Positions 46,984 to 58,571 of a stretch of 64,000 nt of DNA are shown in pieces. The notes below the pieces were generated by a model, which was not told the origin of the DNA, did no database searches, and was given only the letters and a program-made list of their open reading frames with translations. Numbering within the stretch: position 1 is the first letter of the stretch; every line of letters begins with the position of its first letter. Origin of the DNA: Dipteronia dyeriana (Eukaryota; Streptophyta; Magnoliopsida; Sapindales; Sapindaceae); contig CM065295.1 of NCBI GenBank assembly GCA_032871835.1, positions 67,760,687 to 67,824,686 on the forward strand, given 5' to 3'. A program made the translations under genes and the position numbers.

Positions 46984-47858
46984 TGTTGTATGTAAATTTT
47001 ACCAAGCATACACGTAATTGACAGGAAGGAAAAAATAACCAGGTGGATGCCCAAATGGGCATCCAGGAAATATCCTATAAGGCATCATTAAAGAGAAGAA
47101 AGTCTGAGTAAGCATATACTGAATAAAACCTACTCGGGATCAGCTAACAACACTCGGGACTGGTTAAATAACACTTCCATTCGGGCTCAAACGGTACTAC
47201 TCGGGACTATCAGGTATTACTCTTACTCGGGAATAAATACGACCCGAGTAATAGCTTGGTGCTTATTTCATACGGATTGTCATTAAATACGTAACGATAT
47301 CCATCAGGAAGGAATCCCAAATGAAATAGAGTATTAAATTAGAAGAGTCCCCAATCAGGAAATAACTTGATTTCTTTACGAAGACTACATTCTTATAAGG
47401 AAACAAGTCCAAATTGAACTGCACTACTAGAATCCCACTCGATTTTCATAAGAGACTCCGAAACAGGAAAGAAGACAAATCGACCTCAAGAAAGTAACCG
47501 AATCACAATTAAATACAAAGATCTTGTATTACTTGTACAAGGCACATTAGGGTTCTATAAACATATAAATAGACCCATAATCTCGTCAAAAAAAGATATA
47601 GGCAATATAGCATACAACAATCATAGTAAATACAGAGAGAAAAAAGAGAGATCGAGAGCTTGTAAAACATCTTATTCTCTTAGTGGATTTTGGCTTGGTT
47701 GATCTTTCAACCACCCGTGGATGTTTCTCCGGCCATCGGAGTTTTACCATCTAAAACTTGTCTTTGTTATTCTCTCTGCATCTCTTTCTCTTTGATTCAA
47801 TAGCCAAAATCCAATTCTTGTTGGCTTTTTTGGCATAATCCAGAAATCGACGTCAACA
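46984..47858 (+). mobile_element. 3' LTR of element C
   Basis: 875 bp, aligned end to end with 36149-37023. It is preceded by the polypurine tract AAGGGGG (46974-46980). Confidence 0.95.
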
Positions 47859-47863
47859 CCACG

Positions 47864-47975
47864 AGTGATCAATAATAAAGCTCTTATTTGCTATCACGTT
47901 ATCATTCAAATATTCGTTTCTATCTTAACAGGCCAGATATCTGAGGTACTGACCCCGGCCACCACCTCCGTCTTT
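47864..47975 (+). mobile_element. 5' LTR of element B, second segment, 3' end deleted
   Basis: AGTGATCAATAATAAAGCTC matches AGTGATCGATAATAAAAGCTC of the reference LTR. After CCACCACCTCCG the sequence jumps into gag, so the last ~70 bp of LTR, the primer site and the gag start are missing. Confidence 0.8.
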
Positions 47976-49560
47976 GATCGCCTGTGACCTACCTCTCCAG
48001 AGCCAGCTCATAATATAACTGGACCCCAACCCTCTATCCGGGATAGATTAAGGTCCATGCCCCCGTTCCTGAAGCGCCGCCACGTTACCAACCTAGGCAA
48101 GTTAAGTCCACGGCGGACGTCCCTCACTGGGAGCGGCGAGAGTTTCTTTACCCAACTACTTCAAGGAGGGAAGCCCGGGCTAGAGAGGAAGAAAACAAGT
48201 AAAGCCCCCAGGCAGATCCCATCCGTAGAAAGAGTCGGGTAGAGGTTGCCAGCTCGTCAGAAGGGTCTGATAGTTAGGAATCCGAGATTAATTCAAGGAA
48301 ACCCGAGAACAAGCGCATGAGAGACCAGTTGGTAGAGCTGCAGAAAGAGATCCAGCAGATGAAGAAGGGGAAGTGCAAGGAAGACATGAAATATTCTCTA
48401 AGTGAGATAAATGCTTACTTCACCAAAAGGATTTGGGAGGCGGAGCTCCCGCCAAAATTCAAAATGCTGACTGATAGATTCTCCGGGACAGAGGATCCGT
48501 TGAGCCACTTGGAAAGCTTCGTCCAACAGATTGAGGTCCAAAACATGACCAGGGCCGCCATGTGTCGGATGTTCCCAACCACACTGACGGGTTATGCAGA
48601 GACCTGGTTCAGAAAGCTACCCGCTGGCAGTGTGGATTCCTTCACGAAGCTGTTAACTGATTTCTGCATGTAAATCCAGAGAGTTAAACCCCAATTGAAG
48701 GATCCAATCCATCTACAGTACGTGATCCAGGAGAGAAGGGGAAACCCTCTGGGCTTATGTTGAGCGATTCCACAATGAAGTCATCCAGATGGGAGTTTTC
48801 ACTGAGAAAGAAACCCCTGCCAATTTTAGGAAGAACTTGTGGGCGGGTAAGCTTTTCCGGTCTTTTTCCAAGCGGCCTCTAGAGACCTACCAAGAAGCTT
48901 ATGATAAGGGCTCTAGAGCAAATTGAAGTCGACGAACAACTCAAGGTCAAGATGGAACATGACGATATGAGAGCTATAAAGCGATAGAAGAAGGAAGCTC
49001 CCAAACCAGAGCAAGCTCAGAAGAACCAGAACAAACCCCCAATAGGACGACGTATCGCTTCCCCATTTCTTAACCCATATCGGAAAGTTATCTAGTAAAA
49101 TGAACTCCTCTGCGGGTTTCACCTCCTCATAGGATAGTGGCCCCAATAGCTCGAGATGAGAGAGGATATGATCATTACACCCCTTTAAATGTATCCCGTG
49201 AAACAATCTATCTCGCCATTCGGGACAAGGGGTTGCTACAGAAGCCTGCACCCATGAAAGCCCCCATCGATAAGAGAAATGGTTATAAGTATTGTGACTT
49301 TCACAAAGATGTAGGACACAACATTTCAGAGTGTTATAACCTACGAAATCAGATCAAGGCTTTGATAAGGGGAGGATGCTTGGTAGAATTCTTACAGTAG
49401 GTCAGGGATAACATTCAGACTGAAAAAGAAGTGCAATCCGAGATCCGTGAGCACGCTGAGAAGAGAAATAGGGATCAGACGATCTGATGCAGCAAATCCA
49501 GATAATACATACCATCAGCTGAGGGCCTACTCTGGCTGGCACCTCCAATAATTCCAGGAA
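47976..49560 (+). pseudogene. gag of element B, 5' end deleted
   Basis: Continues where the gag at 1-631 has PSIRDRL. The capsid region (48317-48673) shows PPKFKMLTDRFSGTEDPLSH, FPTTLTGYAETWF and LPAGSVDSFTKL, typical of Tat gag. A zinc-knuckle-like segment lies at 49290-49345 (YCDFHKDVGHNISECY). Stops at 48671, 48986, 49096 and 49397. Confidence 0.82.
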
Positions 49561-50119
49561 AAACCATGTGAGGAAAATCCCTCTTGTGGACGAAGAGCCT
49601 TCAAGGTCGACAAAAGCCCGGTCAACCCTTCCCAGATGTCACAGATCATTTTTACCGAAAAGGATGTCTACAACACCGTGCAGCATCATGATGATCCCAA
49701 GGTTATCACTGTACAGATTTCCAACTGCATGGTACATCGTGTCCTCGTCGACACAGGCAGAATGTTATGACAGACTTCGTGGTGATGGATACCCCATCGG
49801 CCTACAATGCGATATTAGGAAAACCATTTTTATTATCCTTGAAAGAGGTCCTATCCATCTACCATAACGTCTTGAAGTTCCCAGTAGAAGACAATGTGGG
49901 GGAAGTACGGGGTGACCAGCAAGCAGCAAAGAGATGCTATGTAGTGTCTGTTAACCCTACAGCTCTAGCAAAACAACTTGCCCAGATAATAACAATCCTG
50001 GATAGGGCAACACCTGTATTGACCCTGGAAGATGTAGGACCCACAAATCACCCAAAGGATGACCACGTGGCGCTAGACAATGAGGAGCAGAGAAGGGAAT
50101 AGGCCAGCGACCATCCAGT
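49561..50119 (+). pseudogene. aspartic protease region of element B
   Basis: A DTG loop (VLVDTG, ~49745) is followed by a deletion or shift. The C-terminal protease block FVVMDTPSAYNAILGKPFL (49772-49828) is typical of Tat/Athila proteases. Inactive. Confidence 0.7.
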
Positions 50120-51420
50120 GGACAAGGTAGAGGAGATTCCCAAATGGATGGGCGATCCCTCAAAGGTCGTCAAAGTCGGAGCCACCTTTGAATCGAGAGT
50201 GAATGAGGGTTTGATCAACTCCTCAAAGAGTTTAATGACATCTTCGCTTGGAGTCACGAAGAGATGCCTGGAATCCCGATATCTTTGGCTGCTCACCGAT
50301 TGGCAGTGGATCCGACATTCAAGCAAGTCAAACAGAAAATGAGTCACTTCAACGTCGAAAGAAATGCTTCGGTTCAGGAAGAAATGAATAAATTGACCCA
50401 AGCGGGCTTCATTAGAGAAGCATGTTACCCTGAATGGATCGCCAACGTTGTCATGGTCACAAAGGTGAATAGGAAGTGGTGCATGTGCGTCGATTATACC
50501 GACCTCAACCGGGCATGTCCGAAAGATAGTTTCCCTCTACCAAAAATTGATCAGTTGGTTGACTCCACTTTTGGAAACAAGCTCCTAAGCTTCATGGACG
50601 CGTTTTCAAGATACAACCAGATTATGATGCACCCTCTCGACTAAGAAAATACCAGTTTCATCATCGGACGGGGTCTGTATTGCTACAAGGTGATATCGTT
50701 CGGGCTTAAGAATGCGGGGGCTACATATCAACGGTTGGTCAATTGGCTGTTCAAGCCCGAATTTGGAAGATCAATGGAGGTGTACATCGATGATATGATC
50801 ACTAAGTCCTCAACCATTGAAAGCCATCTGGATGACTTCGTAGAACTTTCGTGATCTTAATGGAGAACCAGATGAGATTGAACCCCTCTAAATGGGTCTT
50901 TAGGGTAACTGTAGGGAAATTTCTAGGCTTCATGGTTCATGAGAGAGAAATAGAGGCTAACCCGAAAAAGATTAAGGCTATCCTGGATCTAGAGTCCTCC
51001 ATGTCACCTAAACAGGTTCAAGTCTTGACTGGGCAGGTAATTGCGCTCAACAGGTTAATTTCTCGGCCTACTTATAAATGTCTCTCATTCTTCAAAGCCA
51101 TCAAGGAAGGAAGAAACATGAAATAGAAATATCTGTCAAGCCCTCCGCTACTTGTCACGCCAAGTCCTAGAGAAGAGCTGCAAATCTACTTGGCCGTTTC
51201 AGAGATTGCAGTAAGTGGGGCCTTGGTCAAAGAATGTGGAGATAGGGTCCAGCGTCCTATCTACTATGTGATTCATGCTCTAACCAAACTAGAAAAGAAT
51301 TATACCTTTCTAGAAAAGCTCATGTATGCCTTGGTGACCTTGGTAAGGAAGCTCCGTCCCTACTTTCAAGCTCACTCAATAGCAGTAGTGACAAACCAAC
51401 CCCTCCATCAATTCTTGTAA
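50120..51420 (+). pseudogene. reverse transcriptase and degenerate first RNase H of element B
   Basis: RT blocks: KLTQAGFIREACYPEWIANV, WCMCVDYTDLNRACPKDSFP, LLSFMDAFSRYNQIMM, GLKNAGATYQRLVN, and the catalytic YIDDM (~50785). The following RNase H lacks the usual TDAS Asp (LAVSEIAVSGALV) but keeps RPIYYV and KLRPYFQAH. Stops at 50642, 51124 and 51418. Confidence 0.87.
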
Positions 51421-51441
51421 AGGTCGGATGTATCTAGAAGG

Positions 51442-52110
51442 TTGGTTTTATGGGCCCTAGAGAGCACCCAGTTTGATTTAAGGTACAAGCCCATGACCGT
51501 AATTAAAGCCCAGGCTTTGGCGGACTTTGTAGTAGAGCTCTTAGTACCCCCAGGCCAAGCGACCTCTGCAGCGACAAACATAACCACTGAGATGATTCCA
51601 AAATTCAACAGCTGGCCGGAAGGTTGCAAGTCATGGATCCTCTACACAGATAGAGCGTCCGGGCAAGCCGGGGGAGGAGCGGGTATAGTTCTTATTGACC
51701 CAGAGGGGACTGAGTGCTGCCATTGTTTCAGATTTGAATTTAAAGTCACTAACAATGAGGTAGAGTATGAAGCCCTTTTAGTCGGGATAATGGAGGCCAC
51801 AGAGTTCGGGGTCGATTACCTGCAGATTAAGAGCGATTCGTTGCTCACAATCAACCAAGTTTCTGAGGATTATCAGGCAAAAAGGGATAATATGATTACT
51901 TACCTAAAGCTAGTTCAACAACTTAAGAGTAAATTTAAAGGATTTAAGATTGAGCGGATACCTCGACAACAGAATCGTTGAGCTGACGTCCTAGCCAAAA
52001 TAGCTGTGAATGGTGGTCAGACCTTACCACAGGGAGACCCTCTCCAAGAGATTCCCCTACCCAGTATAGTAGTAAGTAAGGAGACTTATACCCTAGATCG
52101 GTAGCCATGC
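51442..52110 (+). pseudogene. second, archaeal-type RNase H of element B
   Basis: WILYTDRASG (Asp, ~51640), GAGIVLIDPEG, TNNEVEYEALLVGIMEATEF (Glu), IKSDSLLTINQV (Asp) and IPRQQN followed by ADVLAKIA. The fold and spacing match the additional RNase H acquired by Tat-lineage elements. One stop (TGA at 51979). Confidence 0.82.
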
Positions 52111-52113
52111 TAG

Positions 52114-53346
52114 ATGGACCCAACAGTGGATTACCTCCAAGAAAGGATGATCCCTAGGGAGCTCGACCAAGCTAGGAAAATCAAGAGGCTCTCAGTCCGG
52201 TATTGCTTGGTAGATGGGTACCTATACATGAGTGGCAGATCTTTTCCTCTGCTTCGATGTTTACATCATAATGATGCCAAATGGGCATTAAGAGAGGTTC
52301 ACTCCGGGGAATGCGGGAACCTTATTGGTGGGGAAGATCTGGCATATCAGGTACTTTGCATGGGGTATTATTAGCCAACCGTCTATCAAGATGCAAAGAA
52401 TATAGTATGATCCTACAAAACATGCCAGAAGACCGTAAACTTGAGTCACCTCCCGCCGGAGCAGCTGTCATCCCTTAGCTCAACATACCCATTTGCTATG
52501 TGGGGAGTTGACTTGATCGAACCGCTTCCTACTGTTCATTGTCAAGCCAAGCATGTTATCGTGGTGATTGACTATTTCACAAGATGGGTCGAAGCTAGAC
52601 CGTTCTCCCAGATATCGAAAGAAAATACAACAAGATTCATCAAAAATAATTTAATTTACAGGTTCGGGACCCATCTTGTCATTGTAGCTGACCTCGACAA
52701 GCTGTTTGATAATGGTCGGTTCAAGGACTTTTGCGAGGACTTAGGAATAGACCTTAGATTCGCCTCAGTAGCCCTCCCTCAGACTAACGAGCTAGTGGAA
52801 TCCACCAATAAGACTATTAAGAAGCTGTTGAAAAAGAAGCTACAGCAGAAAAATGGCAGTTGAGCCGTGGAGCTTCCCGAGGTTCTCTAGGCTTACCGCA
52901 CTACAAGGAGAACAGCCACCAGAGAAACGCCTTATTCTTTGGCCTTCGAGGTTGAAGCAGTTCTTCCCATTGAGCACAAACTGACCTCCTTCAGAATTCA
53001 ACATTTTGAACAGAGAAGCAACGAGGATAAGTTCCGAGCTAGCTTATATCTCCTGGAAGAATAACAAGATCGGATTTCAGAGAAGGTAGCAATTTACCAG
53101 AGCAAGATTGCTAGATACTTTAACATGAGGATTAAGGCTCGAAACTTTAAGGAAGGGGACCTAGTTATCAGGAAAGTGACATTGAATACCAGGAAAAGGT
53201 TAGATAGGGTCTTGAGGCCTAACTAGGAAGGACCTTACTTAGTAAAGGTGGTGGTCCGCAACGGGGCATACAAGCTCGAGGACATGCATGGCCGACTCAT
53301 TGATCATACTTGGAATGCAGATCACCTGAGAAAATTCTACCCCTAA
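52114..53346 (+). pseudogene. integrase of element B
   Basis: HHCC region (REVHSGECGN, SYKTCQKT). The core starts GVDLIEPLP (Asp). The second Asp is in VADLDKLFDN, where TDNG has become ADLD. The Glu is in NELVESTNK. The tail GDLVIRKVTLNTR, GPYLVKVV, and HTWNADHLRKFYP ends at TAA 53344-53346. Stops at 52372, 52411, 52861 and 53062. Confidence 0.85.
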
Positions 53347-53489
53347 ACAGGGGACTCGTGAGCAGGCTATCTCCGCCTAGTTTTTAATCACCAGCAATAA
53401 TGTACTCCATTCTTTTTTTTATTATCAATAAAACATGTTTTTTCATCTTCAACTATGTTCTACAGTGACTTGGTTCTACATGGGAAAAT

Positions 53490-53945
53490 TCGACATTATC
53501 ATCCCAAGACCAGGAATTAGCCGGGGAAGCCCCATCGCTATCCCTGATGCCTCAGCCGGGCACTACCCCCCGCCAAAAAGGGTCTGAGTGAAAGAGCATA
53601 GTTGTCATCCAGATCTCAAGACCAAGAAATAGCTAGATAGCCATCCTGATGCCTTGGTCGGGCTACAACCCCCAAGAAGGATCTGAGTGTAAGAGTATAG
53701 TTGCCATCCAGATCTCAAGACCAGGAAATAGCTAGATAGCCCTCTTGATGCCTTGATCAGGCTTAAACCCCCAAGAAGGATCTGAGTGTAAGAGCAAAGT
53801 TGCCAACCAGATCTCGAGATCAGGATATAGCTAAATAACCCACCTGATGCCTTGGTCGGGCTACCATCCGATCTCAAGTCTATGAGATGGCTAGATAGCT
53901 CTCATTGATGCCTCACTCAGTTTATAACCCCCTAGAGGGGCTCGA
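53490..53945 (+). repeat. ~100-bp tandem repeat downstream of pol in element B
   Basis: Units start TTGCCATCCAGATCTCAAGA at 53601, 53701 and 53801 (exact 100-bp spacing), with diverged units on both sides. It contains CCTTGGTCGGGCT and GAGTGTAAGAG motifs. It is non-coding; frames through it are repeats of the array. Confidence 0.88.
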
Positions 53946-54499
53946 GAATGGAAAGCTCTTTTACATAAACTCAAATGGCCCATTTATTACTGATCACTAA
54001 TTCTCCGTATATATGTGGTTGCTTACTGTGACAGGTGCGAACTAGCCTGCAATAACACAAGGGGACTATCTACTAAAGTCACCGAGCTACAAGTTTCTGT
54101 TGAGAGTTGAAAGCTCGAGCTAGCTATCTACTTTCACTCTTAAGAAGTTTTTCTATCTTGTTGCTTTTCCCAAGTTGAGTTAAGTTAAGTTATTTTAGAG
54201 GTTGTACATAGATCGAGATCAGAAATGAAGCAAGTACATGCCAATCAAGTCAAACTTCATTGAAGAAAACATGAACAAAGTCTAAAGTCAATTTTCATTA
54301 ATGGAATAGGGAGCCTATCCCCTGGTAAGGCTACAACAATCAAACATGGAGCCCAACCCCCCGGTCCGGACTACAAAAATAAAAGCTAGTCAAACATGGT
54401 ATAAATATAGCGGGGTGCCCACCCCCCTTTCCGGGTCGTAAAAGCGAGTTGGAATAAATCACATCAGGGTTCTGCTTCTTCCTGGCTCTCTTCTCCTGC

Positions 54500-56822
54500 T
54501 CCTCTTTCCAGGTAAGCCTCGCCCCCTTGCTCCTTCTTCCGGTGGTTGCTTATTTTTGAAGACCATCTATTCTACTTCTTCCACCGGAGGGTTCCCGATT
54601 GCCTGTTATTCAGCTGGGTCCTCCTTTGAGACCTTGTTAACTACCGCCATGACCTCGGGTGGGATGGCTGTGTCGAGAAGGTTAGCCATTGATTCTAGCA
54701 TGCTCTCTTTGGCTTTTGTAAGGCCTCATTTAGGTTCCGCGGGTTAAACACCCTTAAGGATTCTCCGGGATTTGACGTCGGGAAGACGAGAGGAGGATGA
54801 GGAAAGTCTGGCATAGCTGGTTGCCTCCCGACTTCAGCCATAGCTGGTTACATCCCGGCTTCAGCCATATTAGAGGGACCCGATTCATCACCCAATGGAC
54901 GAGCCATCTCTACGACCATGGCCAATATCTCCTCCATATCCCAGTTGGCATTAACTGACAAGTTAAAGGGGGAGGGGAGGGCTTCAACAACTTGGTAGGG
55001 AGCATAGAAGTAACCCTCACTGAATGAGGAGTCCTTCTCAGATTGAAGCCTGGAAACTTGGGCTTGCAGACCTTGGTTTTCAATTTCCAGCGCATTCGCT
55101 TCTTCCTTCCAATTATCCCATAGACTGGCTCGACGTTGAGATCAAAGGGTTTCTTGATCGAAATACCGTTTTAACCTCTCATGGTCACACTGAAGCTCGA
55201 CCAGTTCTGCTTCCATCCCCATCTAGCTAGAAGTCATCTCTTGCACCAAGGCTTAAGCCCGCACCAACAATTCCATGGTCTGCGCCAATAATTCCATGGC
55301 CCGCTCAGCTTTAGCTTCAACCCTGACTGCCCGGTCATGAAGATAAGCTACCGGGCAAGCAGGGGAAACCCCTTTGACACCAGCTTTAGGGTCATTTGGA
55401 GCGTGGGAGGCTGGGGGTATAGAAAAAGAGGCAGAAGTTTCTAGCAGCAGTGAAGCAGGGATAACAAGAGCAAAATCGGGAGTATGGGTACCTTGAATAG
55501 AAGCCGACATTACTGCATCAGCGGCTTGAGAAACGAAGGCCCCCTTTACCCCGTACCTTGGCAGCCCGAGATGCGATGAGTGATAGCTTGGACCTTTGCT
55601 GGGAAGAAGATGAAGCAAGAGAAAACAAAACCCTAGCTGGAGTGGGTATCTCCTTATTCTCTAGGGAAACCAGAGGGTTTTACCGATTCGATTTGGCAGA
55701 AGGGGGAGGAGTGCGAGCTTGTTGGGCTTCACGGGAAGCTGGAGCAACAATAAAATTTGTTAAAAAGAATAAGGCAAAGCCATCAGAACTAAACCGTTCA
55801 ACGATACAAAGCATGATGGTTCAAAGTACTTACGAGGAGTAGCATCGTATATTTGTAGACAGCGGTTTACCCTATAAGAGTCAAAAGAATCGGTAGTCGG
55901 GAACTTCAGGTTTAAATAGTTCCTGACAATGATGGCCTTCAGCACCGCCTCAGACTCGACGGGCAAGGAATCTTGGCCCTATGAGGGCTTATCATTGAAA
56001 GTGGTTGGAACCGCAAACTTATACCTGCCTATGAAAGTCTAGCTTCTCAATCCTTGCCCGCTAGGATCCAATCCTCCTTCCAAGCAGGATCTTTTCTCGA
56101 GGCACCAGAAATGATAAAATTGAGTTTGTTATTTGCCTTGACATAAAAATGACCTCGAGGAACCCCGAACAAGTTCCCAATCTGAAAAAGGTAAGCTAGC
56201 TCCTCGGCTCCTGACTCCCAGGTTACCTTGCTTAACTCGTATTGTTCCCTCCACAACACGAGGAAGCCGATGAGATGCCTCCAGAAGTCGGGTGTCAACT
56301 GGAGGGGAGATAGCTGTGGGCGTTGAGAGCCGCCGAAAGGTAAGATGAATGGGAGCCTTAACCCTTTCTCGAAGGCCGCAACATGGATGGGGAGCACACA
56401 TTTGGGTGGATTAAAGACGTTCTAGTTTTGGTGAGGGACTGTGAGGGAAACACTGTCAGGAATACCATATTTGGACCTCATGCGACTAATCGACTTCGGG
56501 TCAACGACAGACTCTGGAATGACCTTGAAGTCATAGGGAAGACGCATCTCCAGAGTAGGACCGACAACAGTGACTTGGTCTTTTCCTGCAGCGTCATCCC
56601 TATTTTCCTCACCAGAATCCTCATCAACCAAGCTCAGGGGCTTGTCGGGTCAATTAGAAAACCCAGTCTCGATTGCCACGTTCCTGTTCGATCGATGACA
56701 TTACGGGGTCGGAGGTGAGCGTCCCCATCTAGGTCTCGTCGAGCCCTCTTTCCTTGGGCAAGACTAGAAACCTCTGTACCATCAACGAGGGAGTAAACAG
56801 AATCGTGGATAACTTTTGACAT
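54500..56822 (-). pseudogene. antisense accessory gene of element B (gypsy-type transposon protein, PF04195-like)
   Basis: The minus-strand ATG at 56822 (MSKVIHDSVYSLVDG) is followed, with frameshifts, by YGIPDSVSL, LPIHVAAFEKGLRLPFILPF, LTPDFWRHLIGFLVL and the coil/linker further on. This is the order of the plant 'putative gypsy type transposon' domain also seen in element C. Downstream parts (55618-54900) are low-complexity Ala/Glu-rich and broken. Function is unknown. Such reverse-oriented genes 3' of pol are known in some Tat elements. Confidence 0.65.
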
Positions 56823-57225
56823 AATGAATAAGGCTTAAAGGTGGAGGAAAAGAGCTTGGAGGTGAATGAAAAACAATGACGTAGCTGGAGAAGATAGCTA
56901 GAGAGAGAGGAAGTCTGAAAATTCAAGATTAAAAGAATGCGTGAGGAAGCGTCAATGAGTTTGAATTTAAATTGAGGTTAGGATGGTAGTGACGTCGATG
57001 AAATCCTCAGGAAGATTACCTCGAACCACGGAGAGGGTAGTAACACAACTAGATTTCTTCAAAGAATACACCAGTCCGTGCTCGCTATGTCACCTGAGCA
57101 ATTAATTAGTAGATTTCATTTGAGATCCTCAGTAATTATTTGGTAACAGAAAATTTCCCAATTATAAAATAAGGAATCTGACTCCAACCCCAACTCTACC
57201 ACCGGTGTTCAAGTCAGAGGGGACT

Positions 57226-57905
57226 TCTATTAAGAGTAAAATTTGGCTAGGGGACTAAAGAGAAATTTCCCACTCTTCTAGCTCGAATCAAAGCCTGAAT
57301 TTTCCATTCATGGAACCCTGGGCAAACCATCAAGCTACCCCACATAAGCGGGGAAGGATCATCTGGCATCATAACTATCAGGAATGAAGCTAGGCACAAC
57401 CAGTTCGAGCCATCACGTGAACACTGGAATTCGGGATCCTCCAGATCGCCTATCCCGGAACCTCGGTTCCTGGGTAGGGCTCCAGAACCACCCCGTGAAA
57501 GCGAGGAAAGATCACCGAGCTTAGTAAGCACTCAAAGTGAAGCCCAACACAAACAAGAGTGAGCTCCCTCCAGGTAAAGACTTCCCGAGGTCAGATTTAA
57601 CTCGTAGCCTAAGTTAGAAGCCCACCAACCTCTCCAGAAGCCCGCTGTCCCCGTCAGATACGAAGAGAGAGCCTCTAAGTGGATTAGATTCATGATATAG
57701 CTAATGTTCTGATTCATCAAGGGACTCTTGTAGCCTATCTAGACATGGAAGAAGAATCTCGCCTAATCTACACTATTCCCAGTAAGTGCCCACAAAGCTG
57801 TCCCGAGCTTCTGAGACCAAAACTAAAGCATGTATCTACCTCCGTGGTAGTGGTCTTGAGGGTGTTAGTTGGAATTTCTCATCTTGAGCAGATTTCCCGT
57901 TAACA
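57226..57905 (+). mobile_element. 3' LTR of element B with an internal deletion
   Basis: Matches the first ~600 bp of the 5' LTR, then jumps at ATCTACCTCCG (57834-57844) to the last ~65 bp (GTGGTCTTGAGGGTGTTAG ... GTTAACA). About 490 bp of the reference LTR is missing, between two CTACCTC copies. A purine-rich AGAGGGGAC (57216-57224) precedes it. Confidence 0.83.
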
Positions 57906-58127
57906 AAGCCGTTTAAGGAGAATTCTGAGAGTAAAAATTTTAAATCGGAATCACACAAAGATTCTTGGAAGGGAAAGTGAGCTATTGAGGATAGTTCTAA
58001 GAAGGAAAGCAAAGATGTAAGAAAACTGACAAAGAAAGAGGTTCAAGAGAGAATAAAAAAGGGCTTATGCTTCAAATGTGGGGAGAAATGTAACAAAGAC
58101 CATCGGCACCGAACTGGGAAGGTATTT
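57906..58127 (+). pseudogene. gag C-terminus of element A with a damaged zinc knuckle
   Basis: Resumes after the near-duplicate 5 bp (AAGTC before B, AAGCC after). The knuckle-like segment near 58069-58110 reads CFKCGEKCNKDHRH, where the last Cys of CX2C...HX4C is gone. It is preceded by a TGA at ~57978. Confidence 0.7.
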
Positions 58128-58571
58128 ATGATCATTGACTCAAGTGAATCAGACGATGATGTTGTCAGTGACGAGGAAACCACTAGTGATGAGAGAGAGT
58201 TAAGGGTGGTTGAATTGGGAGAAAATAATTGTGAAGCCGAGTTGTCTTTAAATGCCATGTCTGAGGTTTCGAAACCATCCACTACGAGGCTTATGGCATG
58301 GGTTGGTAAATTCGAGGTTTTGATGTTGGTAGACTCTAGTTCCTCTCACAATTTCATTAACGTAAATATCGTAAGGAAGATTGGGCTGCGAGGGGTTGCC
58401 ATAGAACCTTTTGATGTGAAGGTGGCTAATAGGGAAAAACTTAAGTGTGAAGAAGTGGTTCGCGAGGTGAAGATGAACGTGCAAGGGGTCAGGATTACAA
58501 CCGATTTGCATGTGGTCTCTAGTGAGGGTAGATATGGTGTTAGACAACGCTTGGTTGAAGAGTATCGGTAA
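58128..58571 (+). pseudogene. aspartic protease region of element A
   Basis: A 147-codon frame. The catalytic loop reads LVDSSSSHNFI where active copies have D-S/T-G, so the Gly is lost. An acidic stretch (SSESDDDVV) links it to gag. It is normally required to process Gag-Pol and is probably inactive. Confidence 0.78.

Larger units (their letters stand above)
36149..47858 (+). mobile_element. element C, Tat-type Ty3/gypsy retrotransposon inserted in the 5' LTR of B
   Basis: 11.7 kb. Two LTRs of exactly 875 bp, TGTTGTATG...CGTCAACA, flanked by a perfect CCACG duplication (36144-36148 and 47859-47863). About 35-40 LTR differences by eye (~4%), the youngest LTR pair here. Order: gag, protease, RT, degenerate RNase H, second RNase H, integrase, tandem repeat, antisense gene, polypurine tract. 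It is a different family from B. Confidence 0.95.
35065..57905 (+). mobile_element. element B, Tat-type Ty3/gypsy retrotransposon inserted in gag of A (hosts C)
   Basis: It starts TGTTAATAGTAAAAT and ends CCGTTAACA, flanked by AAGTC (35060-35064) and AAGCC (57906-57910), a 5-bp duplication with one change. The order is split 5' LTR, gag, protease, RT, degenerate RNase H, second RNase H, integrase, tandem repeat, antisense gene and 3' LTR. It is the same family as the element at 1-1874. LTRs differ by about 13% over the 330 bp compared by eye. Element C occupies 36149-47858. Confidence 0.88.

Noticed and set aside
53605..53877. 90-codon minus-strand frame with repeated LSSYFLVLRSGWQL
   Set aside because: It is a reading of the 100-bp tandem array in element B; the periodicity is that of the DNA repeat.
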